A stretch of 64,000 nt of DNA from Auriscalpium vulgare (taxonomy: Eukaryota > Basidiomycota > Agaricomycetes > Russulales > Auriscalpiaceae), in contig JAHBBC010000007.1 in NCBI GenBank assembly GCA_019915015.1, forward strand, positions 62,001 to 126,000, written 5' to 3'. Positions 22,064-33,304 of this stretch are shown piece by piece. A model generated the notes under the pieces. It was given only the letters and a program-made list of their open reading frames with translations, was not told where the DNA came from and did not search any database. The position numbers and the translations under genes were made by a program. Within the stretch, counting starts at the first letter, position 1. The number at the start of each line of letters is the position of its first letter.

Positions 22064-22504
22064 TTGCGCCCCATACTGATAACTTATTTGTGCGCGTGGA
22101 TGAAAGCAACCCTTTGCGGTCGTGCAGCCATTGCAGTGGACGGTGTGCGTGACAAGGGTTTGCACCATTCTCATGGTTATGTGGTACGCTAATCAATCCT
22201 CAGGTTGAAGAGCGCTCTTCTCGGCGGTGAATACAAGGAAGTTGAAGGAACTCACCAAGATCCGCCCCTGCTACGCACCGTCGCGCCAATACCGCGTACG
22301 CCTCGCATATACTCTTTGACTTGCGATTTTGACGTTGCCTGATGCGATACAATCAGAAGAACATGCTTGCGGCAGTACTACAATGGCGTGATGCACACTT
22401 CAGGGTAACAATGCCAGAAGGTGGCCCAGGCATAGTATTGTTCCGGAGTTTGAACTGTCCGACTTATCACTTCCCCGTTGCTCCCTCCTTCCTCGAAAGA
22501 CACC
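22064..22504. other. intergenic, nothing recognised
   Basis: No ORF, RNA gene or repeat is supportable. It separates DPM1 from the kinase-family pseudogene and presumably contains the latter's promoter. Confidence 0.4.
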
Positions 22505-23801
22505 ATGTCGCAAGAAACGTTTACCTCCTCCGAGTTTGAGCGCCACTACCTAGCAACTCCTGGGACTTTGCAGATAAGCGGGCGATGGTGGCGAAGGCAG
22601 AGGGCACTGAAGGAGCGCGGCTACATGCTTCGCCCAAGATACCTTCCAGACCGGACGCCTTCGTGGAAAAGGACGAAGAGAGACAAGGACGCAGAGAACT
22701 TTGAGGATCGGCAAGAAGGATCCGTATGTGTTCTCGATTGTAACACGATGCCGTCCTGACCTTTCTCAGTATAGTACGATCATAATGGACGCCACACGGA
22801 TCACCGACCAAACCCTCGTTGTGATGAAGCGCGTCGTTCCTCCGCTGGGCGACAATGAGCTATCCATCATGCAACATCTGTCTAGCGAGCCGTTGCGCTC
22901 AGACCCAAGGAATCGCTGCGCTCCTTTGCTTGAAGTGTTAGAGATGCCGGACGGCGAAAAACTCATGGTCTTACCTCTCCTCCATTCTTGGCACACGCCC
23001 AAGTTTCAAACCTTTGGAGAAGTCATCGCATTTTTCGACCAAATTCTCGAAGTACGCGCTCTCTCATTCAAATCACGTGCTCTACAACTTGTTGCAATTT
23101 GCAGGCGGTCCACTTCTTGCACGACCACAACATTGCCCATAGGTATTGAACAAGCTCTTCCTACGATGCCGCAACTGATTCTCTCCAGAAATTGCACAAA
23201 CAATAACATCATGTACGATCCTGCACCGATGTACCCGGTCCCCGCGCACCCCTTCAAGCTCACGCGTCGACGAGACTGGAAAGGGCGTGTATCGCACTAC
23301 ACTCGCACGCAGTGACCTCCTAAGTACCTTCTGATTGATTTTGACGTCGCTCTGCGCTACAAACCAGAGGATGGGACGCCCATGGAACTACCGCTCATGG
23401 GTGGCGACAAGTCCGCGCCCGAGCATCGACGATCACAATACGACAACCCGTGCGATCCTTTTGCGACGGACGTGTACTACCTAGGGAACCTGATGCGAGA
23501 GCGTTTTGTGCAGGTGAGATGGCTCGTCAATCGAAAACATGAGCTTTGGGCTGACTGGATTCAAGAAGTGCTATGGGTTCCAGTATGTGGAGCCTCTTGT
23601 GGCGGACATGTGCTGCGAGGGGCCGTCGAAGCGTCTGCACGTTTTAACGGTGTCCGGAATGGACTTGGCGAGTGGAAGCTGCGCTCTCGCGTCGTATCTA
23701 GGAAAGAGTACGCCATCGTTGGACTCATCCGTGGCACGCGACATCTCTACCGTACTGCAAGAGACATCGCCCTCCGGAGAGCCTCTATCCCCGATCCGTA
23801 G
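22505..23801 (+). pseudogene. protein-kinase-like family copy A, inactivated
   Basis: Exons match the family structure: 22505-22723, 22770-23051, 23105-23142, 23189-23513, 23576-23801. It begins MSQETFTSSEFERHYLA and has the family's RWWRRQRAL...GYMLRPRY, MDATRITDQTLVVMKR, HFLHDHNIAHR and LMGGDKSAPEH landmarks. Three lesions are seen. The catalytic-loop Asp is Asn (HRN, AAT at the exon 3/4 join). A TGA at 23313-23315 replaces an Arg codon (CGA to TGA, a C-to-T change). A deletion of about 20 bases near 23635 shifts the end of exon 5. The 3' end (STVLQETSPSGEP region, in another frame) was copied onto gene C at 38684-38850. Confidence 0.85.
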
Positions 23802-23879
23802 CCTGTCGGGTCTATACCCTATTGTCTCTCCTATTCTTTCTGTTCTCAATATTCAATGCTCGCTACTCGCTTGATAAAT

Positions 23880-24178
23880 CGCCTCGAAGGATGGATGAGA
23901 ACTTGCCCGCACATGCCCTTCACTTGACATAGGTTTGTGCGCGAGAAGTTACGAGGAGACCTTGGTGAAGGCTAGAACTCGGGGGTAAATTACAGATGCA
24001 AGCCGGTATATGCGAACACGAACGGAATGTAACTGAGTAAGGGGAAAAGGAGTGTGAGATATGTGGGGTACAGAGCAAGTTGCAAAGCAGTAGGCGACCG
24101 CATGGGGCAGTGAAGAAGATAAAAGGGTATCATCACGGATCTGGAATTGGGGCTTTAGCAATGTCCCGGACAGTACTG
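23880..24178 (-). pseudogene. 3' end and flank of a D-type kinase copy, cut by a TIR element
   Basis: The stretch closely matches 38850-39087, the intergenic tail between kinases C and D plus the last codons of D (minus strand, stop at about 24135-24133). Coding is cut at 24178 and continues at 25550-25604, after the inverted-repeat element. The remaining D-type gene was removed at about 25605, where an AGC-kinase fragment is joined. Confidence 0.75.
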
Positions 24179-25549
24179 CATCAGTACTTTCCTCGGAGCT
24201 CTGAGATGCCCTGACATCAGTGAGTCAGCGATGTCAGGGCAGTTCAGGGCTCTCCAATGTCAGAGGCCGGCTTTTGTCACACATGTCACGGTCTTTGATC
24301 TCGACATTTAATCCTCCGAGAACCTTTTACTACGCACTCACACTTGTCCTTCCCTCGACGCTGGCACCCTCACCACGTTTTCACATTCTCTCGACATGCC
24401 CAACAAGAGCACCAGCGTGCCAGGACGACCGCCACGTCACGACTCCCTGCTTCAAGCGCGCGGCCTGCGCGCCAGCGTCAACAAGTTCGACGTGCAGCAC
24501 ACCAGTCACCGCACCCAGCTGGGCGCGTTCGAGACGTAGACTGGACGGAGAACAGCGAGAGAAGAGCTGAGGAGTTGGACGATGGGAAAGGGCCTCGAAG
24601 TCGGTGAGCAGGCGGCGCGCACCCCACACTCCCGACACCTGCCGACCTCACCTTGCGCACCCGCGCAATCATAGCCATCTACCAACCACCCCAGCCACTA
24701 TCTGACGCGCCCACCGCCCACCATGACACTGCGCCTGCCCTGCCGGACCCTGCGCCTGCCCTGTCGGACCCTGCGCGCATTCAGTCACCGCCATCGCCGT
24801 ACGCGCCCTTCTGGTTCGTACCCGTCCCTCCGTCCGCCGGCCGCGCTTCGACTCGCTCAACACGGCTTTGCAGCAGGCATCGCGCGCGCCTCTTTCCCCG
24901 CCTGCGCGCACTTTGGCCCTGCCACCACAAACCGCGTCCGGCCACGACACCCAGCACTCCGCGGTGCGTCGCTGCTTTTTCTCTTCTTGTCGCCATCCTC
25001 CGTCCTTGCGCGACCGTCGCCCTCTTCCCGTCGCCGCCCTGCGCCCGTACCACCACCCGTTTGCACGCACATATACCCTGCCCACCGCCCCGCGCGCGTT
25101 CGACGGTGCGCCGGCTGTCTCGACGCGATTGCGCGCCCGCCTCGTGCGACATGTGCTGTGGCGTACAGAGCTTCGTTGCAGCGCCCCCATCACCCTGCAG
25201 ACACACCGTCAGCACGTACGTATGTGTATACTGTCCGCTACAATAGCCCTTGCTCACCGCCCGTGCCACTGGCTCGTACATCGGTGAGCACCGTTGTGTC
25301 TTGCCGAGCACGGCCCACCTGGTTGCGAGCACACATGCACTAATGTAGTACACAATATGTCTTTTCATTATGGTAGCCTATAGACACTACAATATATATG
25401 CTACATTTGTAGGCATTAGCAGCAGACGTGCTACGCCAATCCCGCTGCAGTGGCGAGCTGTAACGGTTCTGTCACGCGTCAGCGTTCAGAGCTTTCCAGT
25501 GAGGTCAGAACAGGTCAGCACATGTCAGCCAAATAGGGAAGTACTGATG
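24179..25549. mobile_element. 1.37 kb element with CATCAGTACTT inverted termini
   Basis: Left end CATCAGTACTTTCC (24179-24192), right end the complement of CATCAGTACTTCCC (25536-25549). The kinase sequence on either side is otherwise contiguous when compared with intact gene D (39088-39145), which proves an insertion. A duplicated TG (24177-24178, 25550-25551) is the only target duplication I can see. GTCAG/CTGAC-type motifs cluster near both ends, including a perfect 10-base stem at 24209-24239. No transposase is visible. An ORF starting MPNKSTSVPGRPPRHDS at 24396 may be captured sequence, and the middle is a low-complexity Pro-rich region. Superfamily unknown. Confidence 0.7.
24209..24239. 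repeat. stem-loop in the TIR element
   Basis: CCCTGACATC at 24209-24218 pairs perfectly with GATGT CAGGG at 24230-24239 across an 11-base loop, close to the element's left end. Confidence 0.6.
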
Positions 25550-25604
25550 TGTAGAGATGGCCGACGCCCCGGAAAAATCCAACGATGGCATGATCTTTCC
25601 TCGC
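25550..25604 (-). pseudogene. continuation of the D-type kinase relic
   Basis: Matches 39088-39143 of intact kinase D (coding strand minus; the FFRGVGHL region). It restores continuity with 24178 once the TIR element is removed, and ends abruptly at 25604 where unrelated AGC-kinase sequence starts. Confidence 0.75.
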
Positions 25605-26443
25605 TACGGTGCGACGCCGTTCAAGGACACGAGCGACTACGAGGAGATCTGTCGTAGCGTACAAGACGATGTGTTGCGCTTTGACGAGGCGGTGGAAGTC
25701 GACGCGGCTGTCAAGTCTTTCTTGATTGGTGCTCTCCAGAAGAACCCCAAGCGTCGCCTTTCTCTTCAGAGCATGTTCAAGCATCCGTGCTTCCGTATGA
25801 TGTAAGTGCTGGACCCACTTCGGAGCCTTGATCAAGTGCTGATTGCATACGCAGGGACTGGGCGAAGCTGGCAGCAGGAGAGCTCGAGGCTCCGTGGGTG
25901 CCCTCACCCGAGGCCGTCGTCTCTGACATCAAGGCTGCCAAGGCCAATCCTGTGGTCTTCGACTTTGCCAACGGCACGCATCTCGTGGACTCGAACGATC
26001 TCCATCCCGACTTCAACTTCGTCGCACCTGCCCTGTCTGTAGACGTCAAGCCTGTCGCTGTCGTACCCTGGGTTGTGTACAAGCCCTCTTCTCCGGCGCT
26101 GACGCCGTCGAACTCTCAGTCGGTGGTCATCGCGGACGCTGTGTCTGCGGCGGCGCTCGCGCTTGAGGTCCTCGATACGCCCCCTGTTACTCTTTCTGCG
26201 GGCTCGCCGGCGCTGTGGACCAAGGCCTCTGGCCGCTCCGCATGCGCTTCGGGTGAATTTTTCGGCAGGATTCGATCCCTGCTCTCACGTCGCTCTTCGT
26301 GCACGACCCTGTCTTCGCATGTCCACCCGACGGTTGGATCCTTCTCTGTCGCGAATGATCTTCGCCGGCCGTTGCCGGCATCTGCTCTGTTCGCCCGCTT
26401 CCGTTCGTGGGTGAAGAGTCAATCCAAGGCTGCCAAGTACTGA
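25605..26443 (+). pseudogene. 3' part of an AGC-like kinase, duplicated from the 49875-51925 type
   Basis: Two exons (25605-25801, 25855-26443; GT-AG intron) correspond to the end of exon 5 and all of exon 6 of the intact gene on the minus strand at 49875-51925. The copy starts in mid-kinase at GATPFKDTSDYEEI and lacks the ATP site, catalytic loop and activation segment. Identity is high but the C-terminus is longer (ends SQSKAAKY). The reading frame remains open, so truncation rather than mutation disables it. Confidence 0.85.
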
Positions 26444-26445
26444 GT

Positions 26446-27990
26446 CTCCGCGCGCTCTTCGCCTTCTAAACCTCTTTCTCTTCCTTGTATCTGTTTTGTT
26501 CTTCTTCAATGTCTCCCGTGCGACATCTCTCATTGCATGCGTATGTACTGGTGCGCATGGCAGTCCGGTGTCTGTCCGCGATGTCAATCGAAGTCTTTGT
26601 TTGGTCTCGTCGTTCCTTTGTGACCAGCCATGTTGTGCATGAGAACTACCCTCGGTCGACTCCTGCCGGGCTTGCGGCCCGCCGTACCGCCAAGCCGCCG
26701 GTGCCCAAAGTGGCAACTGGCCGAGACCCCGGCGCCGACGGGTCGCAGTCTACACGTACGAGAGTCATTCACCATCAGCAAAAGGGCCGTGGTCTCAGGT
26801 GGGCTCGTATGATCTCAGGTGGACCTTGGATGGGTCTCCAGCCTAGGCATGCCCTGGCAAGGTCACCGGTCTGGGGTCGACCTCGGATAGCCTCATGTCG
26901 AATGGTTGAGTTCCCGAGTCTCGGGACCTTGCCATGGCTGCGAGACTGGGATAGCCACACATGGCTATCCGAGGCCATACGAGCCGACGCGAGACTAGGG
27001 ACCTAGCCAAGGCGGCAAGACTCGGTTCACCAGGCATGGCTATGTGACGCCGTATGAGCAGATGGTGCTAGGGATGGTCGGCTTTAGCAGATTCACCTTA
27101 TTGTCATAGCAGATTATACATGAAATCACATTCTCATTATTGAAAGCTACGGTAAGATACAGTGAAGTAATAACAAGCTCAAGGACACCACCCCGCGCAC
27201 TGTGCTCCCGCACCTATCGCCGCAGCGCAACACCGCCCCTCGTACACGAGCAGTCGCGTGAGAAGCTGCTGGCGAGGATGAGCGGTGTGAATCGACTAGT
27301 CAACAGTGGCGAGCATACCTTGTGTACTCGTCGATGTCCTTGAAGTCGACGCCAACGCTATGCTGCAGATGTGCTGTCAGAGCGGAAAGTCAAGGAGGAG
27401 ACCTCACACACCTAGGGAGCCAACTCGGGTCCAGCTACAACACGTCGACATGCAGCCGAGACACTGCTGACAGCCGACGTCAGCATCACCGAAAGATTGC
27501 GCGCATATATCCGCTTACCTAGACGCTTGGCTCTACGAGGGACTTCGGATTGTGACTGTGAGTACTAGGGAGAGCAGAGTTTCGCAATCAAAGAGATACC
27601 TGGCGGCAGCCAGAGCTGTAGGCAGCGGAGGGACATGTAGATTGGTCCTGGTGAGGATGAGGGAGGGAGGGAAAGGGCATGGAGACAGCGGATGTGCTCC
27701 AACCGCCTTTATATACAAGGTGAGCAGCGGAGTTTGAAAGCGCGACGGGACGCGTCGGAGTCAGAGTCACAGGATCCGAGTCGCGCCCCGGGGCCCGCAT
27801 ACAGCCTGCTCTTTCGCCCCAAGACTACACGTCCCAGCCGCGTTCTAAGTACCCAAAGTCCCTCGCGCCTGCAAACCCGCTTCTGCCACTACTTCATTTG
27901 CTCCCACCCAAAGTCCCTCTGCCGCTCGCTTCTCCTCCGCTGCAACTCCCGCCCTGCAACTTTCCTCTCCCGGCGCACGATGGCGAGGAG
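26446..27990. repeat. gene-free stretch with an imperfect palindrome
   Basis: Between about 26797 and 27010 several units occur in both orientations: GGCTCGTATG (26803) against CATACGAGCC (26975-26984), GGCAAGGTC (26857) against GACCTTGCC (26925), and GGATAGCC against GGCTATCC (26950-26970). This looks like a folded, MITE-like element. No terminal duplication was found. The rest (27060-27990) shows only biased short ORFs. Confidence 0.4.
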
Positions 27991-28579
27991 CCACTCGCCT
28001 TCCAATGGACGTATCCCGCGCGCAGCGACACCCAACAGCTCGACCCAATTGCAGTAACAATGGCGAGGTCTCAACGGCAAGGTGTGTCGCGAGAAGATGA
28101 TGCTGTGAGATGAGGTGCGTTTGAGGGTTGAATTCCGCATTCTAGCACTGCTGATATTTGCTCCCTTGGAACCAGCCAAATCTCGCGACGCTGCCGTGCG
28201 TCTGCGCAGATAATATCGCCATCTTCATAGCTCCGCCAACTGCACTGAAGACTACTATGGCTTTGCGAGACAAGGAGCGGCTACGAGTCGTCCGGGCCTG
28301 CTCGCGCACGCACCGCTACGCCACCGCATCCAGAACGAAACACGACGCCAACACGTCCCGCTCTTTCTGCGAAGAACTGTCTACGGCCAACACAGGAGGC
28401 TCCGCAGAGTCCGCGCCAGCAAGTAGGCCGGAGGGCGGCACCCGCGCGCGAGTTGGCACAGAGTGGCCTCACGCTCGAGCTGCAGGGACTGGGTGCGATG
28501 AGGTGCGTCTGCAGTGAGCTGCTTGTCCTCGGCGATCTGCTGACATACGTGCCGGTTCACTGTTCTTAGGCATCCGCAG

Positions 28580-29690
28580 TGCTCGTCGTGCCGTCCGTGT
28601 CCCCGCGCGCCGCTGTCGCCCCGCTCGTCGTTTGTGACCAGAGTGCCGACCACGGGAGACGCGAGCGGCGTCCCTCGCGGTCGGGGAATATTGATCGTAC
28701 AGAAGACACTCGACGAACAGTGCGTTGCTCGGCCAGTGCAGGCAGCAGCGCGCTGGGTCAGGCGTCGCAGCGCCGTGTCGGCTCTGGCGCAGCCGCGGTG
28801 CGCCGGTGCAGGGACAAGTCACTGTCACAACTCGCCTACCTATCTTCCCCCAGAACAACTCGGTTGAATAACGCTCGAGCGAGTCGCACTGTCTATCTGG
28901 TGCGTGTCTCGTCATCGTGGTGTGTGCGTCGCTGACGCGCCCACATATCTTCCCGCAGAATAACTCGTGCCTTTTCATCGGTGTCTGCTCCATCGACAAG
29001 ACAGCGAGCGACGCTCGAGCGAGTGGAACGACAGCCTAAGCGCTCTCCTCCGTCCCCGACGTCGCGCCGTCTGCAGCGCTCTATGCTCTCACCCATCCAG
29101 GCTTGTTCTCCGCGGTATTGAAACTGTGCGACCTCTCCAGTCAAGGCACGGGTCCTGGATTCTAAAGGGCTCAACCCTCGCAATTGGCACGATTTCTATA
29201 TGACACCACGACGCTGCAGCTTCAGCGCACCTTCCCCGCAGCGCACCTGCAGCGGATCGGTGCGCTCGGGTGGAACTCGCACGTGCTCATGTCCGGCTCG
29301 CGCGACCGCATGATCCACCACCGCAATGTGTGCGACCACGCGCAGAAGCCGTTCCGCAAGAGCGCAAGGCACCAGGAGGTTACGGGCTTCGGTGGAGCAG
29401 CGACAGCGGCCCGCAGAGCGCGCTGCTCGCGAGCGGCGGGAACGACAATAAGGTCTGCATATGGGAGCGGCTCGAAGCGTACGGGCAGGACGGGCGCAGG
29501 GCACGCGGAGGAGGGCGGCGCCACGGCGGGCGCGGGCGCTGGGGATACGCCGCTGTGGATCTTCCATGAGCACACGGCGACGGTGAAGCCGCTCGCGTGG
29601 GACCCACACCTCGCGACGGGTGGTGACAGGCTTCTGGAACTGTATGGCAACATGCTCTCAGAGCTCGACATAGGCAGCCCGGTGCGTTCC
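28580..29690 (+). pseudogene. decayed CDC20/CDH1-like WD40 gene
   Basis: Pieces of an anaphase-promoting-complex activator are readable across three frames: LKLCDLSSQG (about 29118), KGSTLAIGT (about 29165), DTTTLQLQRTFPAAHLQRIG and LMSGSRDRMIHHR (29205-29320), SALLASGGNDNKVCIWE (29420-29465), FHEHTATVKPLAWDPHLATGG (29560-29625), and GNMLSELDIGSPV (29645-29685). The fizzy-family SGSRDR, HQEV, GGNDN and LAWxPH signatures are clear. Frame changes, a stop after the first piece, and a Gly/Arg-rich expansion in mid-blade show it is not functional. The N-terminal C-box region is not readable. An active copy elsewhere in the genome is expected. Confidence 0.75.
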
Positions 29691-29699
29691 ATACCTCTC

Positions 29700-31620
29700 T
29701 CTACCCTTTTGTTTTGCTGACAACTGCGCCCGACGACTTTTCCAGCGCGTGGCTAACACCCGACACCGACGCCACGCACGGTCCGAACGGACGGCACACA
29801 GACCGGGACGAGGCGCTGGAGAGGCGCAGCCGTCTTTGCACCAGCGTTGCTCGCGCTCGCGCTGACTGCATCCGACGTGCGCGCCTGGACGTCTCAAGAT
29901 TCTGAAGATCGTCAGGTGCGCACGAATACGCTGGACGCCTCACATGCCGTGCTGCCACCCGATAGTGACGCAAAACCCCTGGAAGAGGCGTGCTGCGACT
30001 CTGCGCAACCTCAGCCCGTCGTCGCAGCCATGCGCTGCATTTGTCAAGAGCAATCGACGCACCGCCAGCCGCTGTACGAGCGCGCTGTGCGTAGGTATGT
30101 ACCTTGTTTAATTTATCTGTAATCTTCTTCACTTAACTATGTGATTCGTCTTTCAGTGTACTTACAACGTGCGCGCGCCGCCCAGGTGACACTCTGGCCG
30201 CGTCAAACCTCGCCTGTCAGATCATCTGGGCGCCGCCACGCATGCTCGTTCACGTCAAGACAAGCATGTGGCCCGTGACGCGTGACCGAGGCCCGAGGCC
30301 CGAACTCCCCAGTAAAATCTGCACGACACGCCCACGGACGCGCGCAGGTCAAACAGCCACGCCCAAGACGCATTCTCGCACGCGGCCATGGTCGATGCCC
30401 TCAAGCATCAAGAAGCAGCGGACGTGCAACCTCAAGCCCATCAAGCATCCTGTTCAAGAGATCCTGGGCTCGGACATCTGCTCAAGACTGCACCGGGCGG
30501 GCTTGCAGCGCACGCGCTGGCATGCGCATCAGCGGCATGCAAGACGACGGCGCGCTCGCTGTACATGTTGGACGAGGAGCATCAAGATGGCCGCGCCATG
30601 GTTGAAGAAGATGGGTGAGGCTGTCGACAAGACGCTGCGACGAGGCGGCGGCGCGAGCACGCCAGTGGACGAGACTGCCACATTGCATGCATGCGACGCC
30701 CCTGGACAACGCTGGAAGAGGCGGTGCGACGCGGCAGCCACGCACACACCCTGGACGAGTCGCGGCGCGTCGCAGCGCGGTCAAGATGCAATTAAAGCCC
30801 GCGTGGACAACGCTGGACGAGGCGCTGTGACACGGCAGGGCAACGCCGACGCTGACCGTCAAGTCTCAAGGACGTGTGGACGTGCGATCTCCAGCCATAG
30901 ACGATGTCCTCCACGCACGCTGCACAAATTGGACGAGGCGCATCAAGATGGCCGCGCATACCCGAAGAAAACGAGTGAGACGGCGGCGGGTCGCGCGATG
31001 CGCCATCGAGCGGTGTGTGGACGAGGCGGGCGTATCACGAATGGAGCACATGCATGAAGAAGACGGGCGAGACGGCGGCACGACCGCACGCACGACCGCA
31101 TCTTGGACGACGTGCACTTGAAGGGGGCGCCTTGCGCGCTGTGGCTTGCCCATGGCGGATGAGCCGCGCCATCGAGCGGTGCCACCAGAGACAAGGGCGG
31201 CGGCGCGGACGCGCGGCACGAGTGTGGACGCGCCAGAAGCAACGGTGGCTGCGGCTTACGATGGTCAACTCGCACAGCGCGCGCGAGCGCGGGGGCAAGG
31301 ACGTTTTGCGCATAGAGCACATGGCCCGCCAGCCCGTTGGGGTACCAAAGTGGAACGGCGCGCGCAGGAAGGGAGGGACGACGTGGCGAGCACGGGAATC
31401 AGGCATCCGGGCTACACGGCAGCGGTTCAACAAGGGGTGGTCGACTTGTGTGGGGGCTTGAGGAGCAGCGGGGATATGCGCGGGCCGCGGCGCGGTGTTG
31501 CACAGGCCGGCTCGAGGACCGGAGAACGGGCTGCGAGGACCATGCGCGTCGCGTTTGCTCTGCCACGGGCGGCGCGCTTCTTTTTTTTGCTATGCTGTCC
31601 TCCAGCCTCGTTGCTCGCGG
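29700..31620. repeat. GC-rich degenerate repeat region
   Basis: Imperfect copies of units such as TGGACGAGG.GCATCAAGATGG (30568, 30934), GACAACGCTGGA.GAGGCG (30701, 30808) and GAAGA.GGGTGAGACGGCG (30600, 30970, 31060) are spread through 30500-31100. All frames are open for long stretches simply because the DNA is GC-rich. I see no defensible gene. Confidence 0.4.
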
Positions 31621-31627
31621 AGTAGAA

Positions 31628-31894
31628 TGTGCGTGACGGGCGGTGGGCCCGCCGCCGAGCTCGCGCTCCAGCCCGCCAAGGCTCTCGCGGTCTGCGGACC
31701 CCGAGCTGAGCGTCGACACGGACGACGCGCCTTCTGCGTGGCTTGCTGCGCTAGAGGTTCGGAGAGCGCTCGCCTGGCGTGGGCCCCATGACGCCGAATC
31801 TCGCGTTGTCGTCCGTGTAGTGGACGGTAATTTGTGGCCGAAGGACGGCGAGAATGAGCGCAACGACGAGAACGAAGGTTTTGCCGAGTACTGA
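31628..31894 (+). other. short ORFs with an acidic C-terminal frame, unrecognised
   Basis: One frame (31643-31894) reads ADPELSVDTDDAPSAWLAAL and VVDGNLWPKDGENERND before a stop, and looks less biased than its surroundings. It may be the last exon of a lost gene. Too little is present to assign it. Confidence 0.2.
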
Positions 31895-33304
31895 CAGCGC
31901 TGGGTTTGCGCAGCCTTATGGTATTTCTTCTTATTTATTGCATCCCTGTACAGTACTACAGGCTATCGGCTATACTACGTGCTATATATGGCTCCTGTGC
32001 CTCTAGTACAAACCTGGGTCCGATCCCAGACTGTTGTGTGCCATGCGAGCCCCACGCGAGGCCATCCGAGGCCTGTCCCGATCGGGAAGGCATAGGCGCC
32101 TTCGCGCGACTTCGGCACTTTTGCTGATGACAGACTGGAGACTATCTGCCTTCACCCTGCTCATCTTTTCGCTCGCTACGCACCGCTCGATCTACGGTGG
32201 CTTGACAGGGTTTGTACAATGCTTGTGCTCCATGAATTCGCATGAGCGTTGCGACTATCCGGCTCCAGAACAGCGCAAGAGATCATGGTACTACGTAGTC
32301 CGCACCAGAGACTCTCATGTGACTAGATGGATGGGACATGGTTAGTCTTGTTGTGGCCTGTTGTATCCCGAACGCAGTTGGTGATTGCCGCTGGATTTTG
32401 CCGCAGGTTTGAGAGTTCGCCCAGTCGGTGACCTCTCGAGGCGAGTGTATTGTATTAGCCTTGCGTCAGAGCAAACTGATCGGTGGCTATGGAGCGACGC
32501 GCGTGGGACTTCTTCGAAACTCGGCAGAAGGATACGCGACTAATCATTGTCTGCGAGAATTCTCAACGCGTGTTGCAAGCGCGAAACGGATCACAAGGTC
32601 CAAATAGTGTGTTCTATGTATCCTCGCCTTTTGTCTCGTGCATCTGTCTCGGTTCATTACAATTATGACAGCTGCGGCGCTCCGCCTCTCAACTCACCCT
32701 GGAATCGTTTCGCCCGGCTAGTTCCACTTGCTGATAGAAGAAGCGCCGAGCTTGTTTGATTGTGAAATGTATACCAGGTCCGATACGCTGTTGGAATCGA
32801 GTGCTGCTCGATTTTAGGTACCCGTGAAACAAGGACGGGATTCAGTTGCGCTCGAGTCTGGCGAATGTCTGGAAAGAACTGGGTTGCAGGTGCTTGATAC
32901 TATCGTAAGTAACCTTTGGGGAACAAGGGCATCCATTCTTGCGGTGTGAGTTGATACGCCGCGCGCTCCGCCGATCGGGTACAAGGACCTGGAGCCGCCA
33001 ATCATCGCTCCTCGTGGCTGTGGACGGCTGTGGAGGCGCGCGTGAGAACCCCTTTGGGTGTCAATTGAGGACATGCCCGGGGCGTGTCACTGCGGCGGAC
33101 GTAATACAAACCGTATGACTTCCGTCGGATATGTAGCCGTTTCCTTCTCCCAAGCCAATTATATTATTTGCCGAGTTGCATCGGATACTCATCTCACAAT
33201 ATTTTTGAGCATCCGTGATCATCAAATACATAAATAAATACGATATTGCAAGGATCACTTCGTTACGCGACGTGTGCACATGAATTGCATCGTGGCCGGG
33301 AAAT
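31895..33304. other. gene-free stretch
   Basis: No conserved coding sequence seen. A tRNA T-arm-like CTGGGTCCGATCCCAG at 32017-32032 has no A-box partner upstream and is probably chance or a SINE scrap. Confidence 0.35.

Noticed and set aside
24653..25343. Overlapping Pro/Arg-rich ORFs of about 200 codons on both strands
   Set aside because: All frames are open because of composition; no motif, splice pattern or conserved block. They lie inside the TIR element.
30242..31057. 271-residue basic ORF that resembles a nuclear protein
   Set aside because: Encoded by degenerate GC-rich tandem units; equal-length ORFs exist in other frames and on the opposite strand.
32017..32032. tRNA T-arm-like motif
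   Set aside because: No A-box or cloverleaf upstream; too short to support a SINE.
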